Origin: an uncultured Ruminococcus sp.
Lineage (GTDB): Bacteria; Bacillota; Clostridia; Oscillospirales; Ruminococcaceae
Assembly: GCA_947176565.1 (NCBI GenBank)
Contig: CAMWRC010000086.1
Span: 1 to 6,145, forward strand
Length of the DNA stretch: 6,145 nucleotides
Reading direction: 5' to 3'
Of the stretch, positions 6,139 to 6,145 are shown piece after piece. Below the pieces are notes generated by a model. It saw only the letters and a list, made by a program, of their open reading frames with translations. It made no database searches and was not told the DNA's origin. Numbering within the stretch: position 1 is the first letter of the stretch; each line of letters begins with the position of its first letter. The translations under genes were made by a program, and so were the position numbers.

Positions 6139-6145
6139 TAATGCC

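Larger units (their letters stand above)
5782..6145. other. Long AT-rich regulatory region upstream of hydC
   Basis: These 364 bases contain no credible gene in either direction. Many A and T runs and stop codons in every frame mark them as non-coding. From hydC outward they hold the ribosome binding site, a leader with competing inverted repeats, a Rex-like dyad, an extended -10 promoter, T/A runs, a perfect palindrome at 6003-6020, a very AT-rich tract (about 6050-6120), and a TTGACA at the right end. A divergent or upstream gene presumably begins just outside the window. Confidence 0.8.

Noticed and set aside
6107..6145. Short minus-strand open frame from the right edge ending in TGA (MSMAFEKYDM), possibly the end of an upstream gene
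   Set aside because: It has only a dozen codons, matches no recognised family, and the other two frames look equally plausible, so it cannot be supported.
1..6145. CRISPR arrays, tRNA or rRNA genes, insertion sequences
   Set aside because: No regularly spaced repeats, tRNA-like cloverleaf, rRNA sequence, transposase or terminal inverted repeats were seen on either strand.

Overview
The window is an ordinary chromosomal stretch from an anaerobic, fermentative low-GC Gram-positive bacterium. The strong GGAGG-type ribosome binding sites, U-tailed hairpin terminators, AT-rich intergenic DNA, a clostridial-type [FeFe]-hydrogenase operon and the tail of a CE4 polysaccharide deacetylase all fit a Clostridia member. 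The style of the deacetylase tail and hydrogenase resembles Ruminococcus or a close relative; this is recognition from memory, not a database result.

Layout. Bases 1-252 (+) hold the 3' end of a CE4 deacetylase gene whose reading frame is broken by an apparent one-base shift in a run of five T at 41-45. A hairpin terminator follows (273-302). Bases 331-1545 (+) encode a stand-alone HgdB-like protein of the 2-hydroxyacyl-CoA dehydratase superfamily, with no activase gene in view. A hairpin at 1554-1581 separates it from a convergent operon on the minus strand. In transcription order this operon is hydC (5781-5284), hydB (5256-3358) and hydA (3342-1600). The rest, 5782-6145, is AT-rich regulatory DNA. 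It holds an extended -10 promoter, a leader of roughly 120 nt, a Rex-like dyad, a perfect 18-bp operator-like palindrome, and a TTGACA box at the right edge.

The three minus-strand genes form a complete trimeric NADH- and ferredoxin-dependent [FeFe]-hydrogenase of the electron-bifurcating HydABC type. HydC (NuoE-like, [2Fe-2S]) and HydB (NuoF-like, FMN/NADH plus Fe-S clusters) handle NADH and pass electrons to HydA, which carries the H-cluster and makes or oxidises H2. The maturases HydE, HydF and HydG are not in this window.

No clearly new system is visible. The best leads are the orphan HgdB-like module, the serine in the H-cluster L1 motif of HydA (TSCSPGW), the frameshifted deacetylase, and the control elements upstream of hydC.
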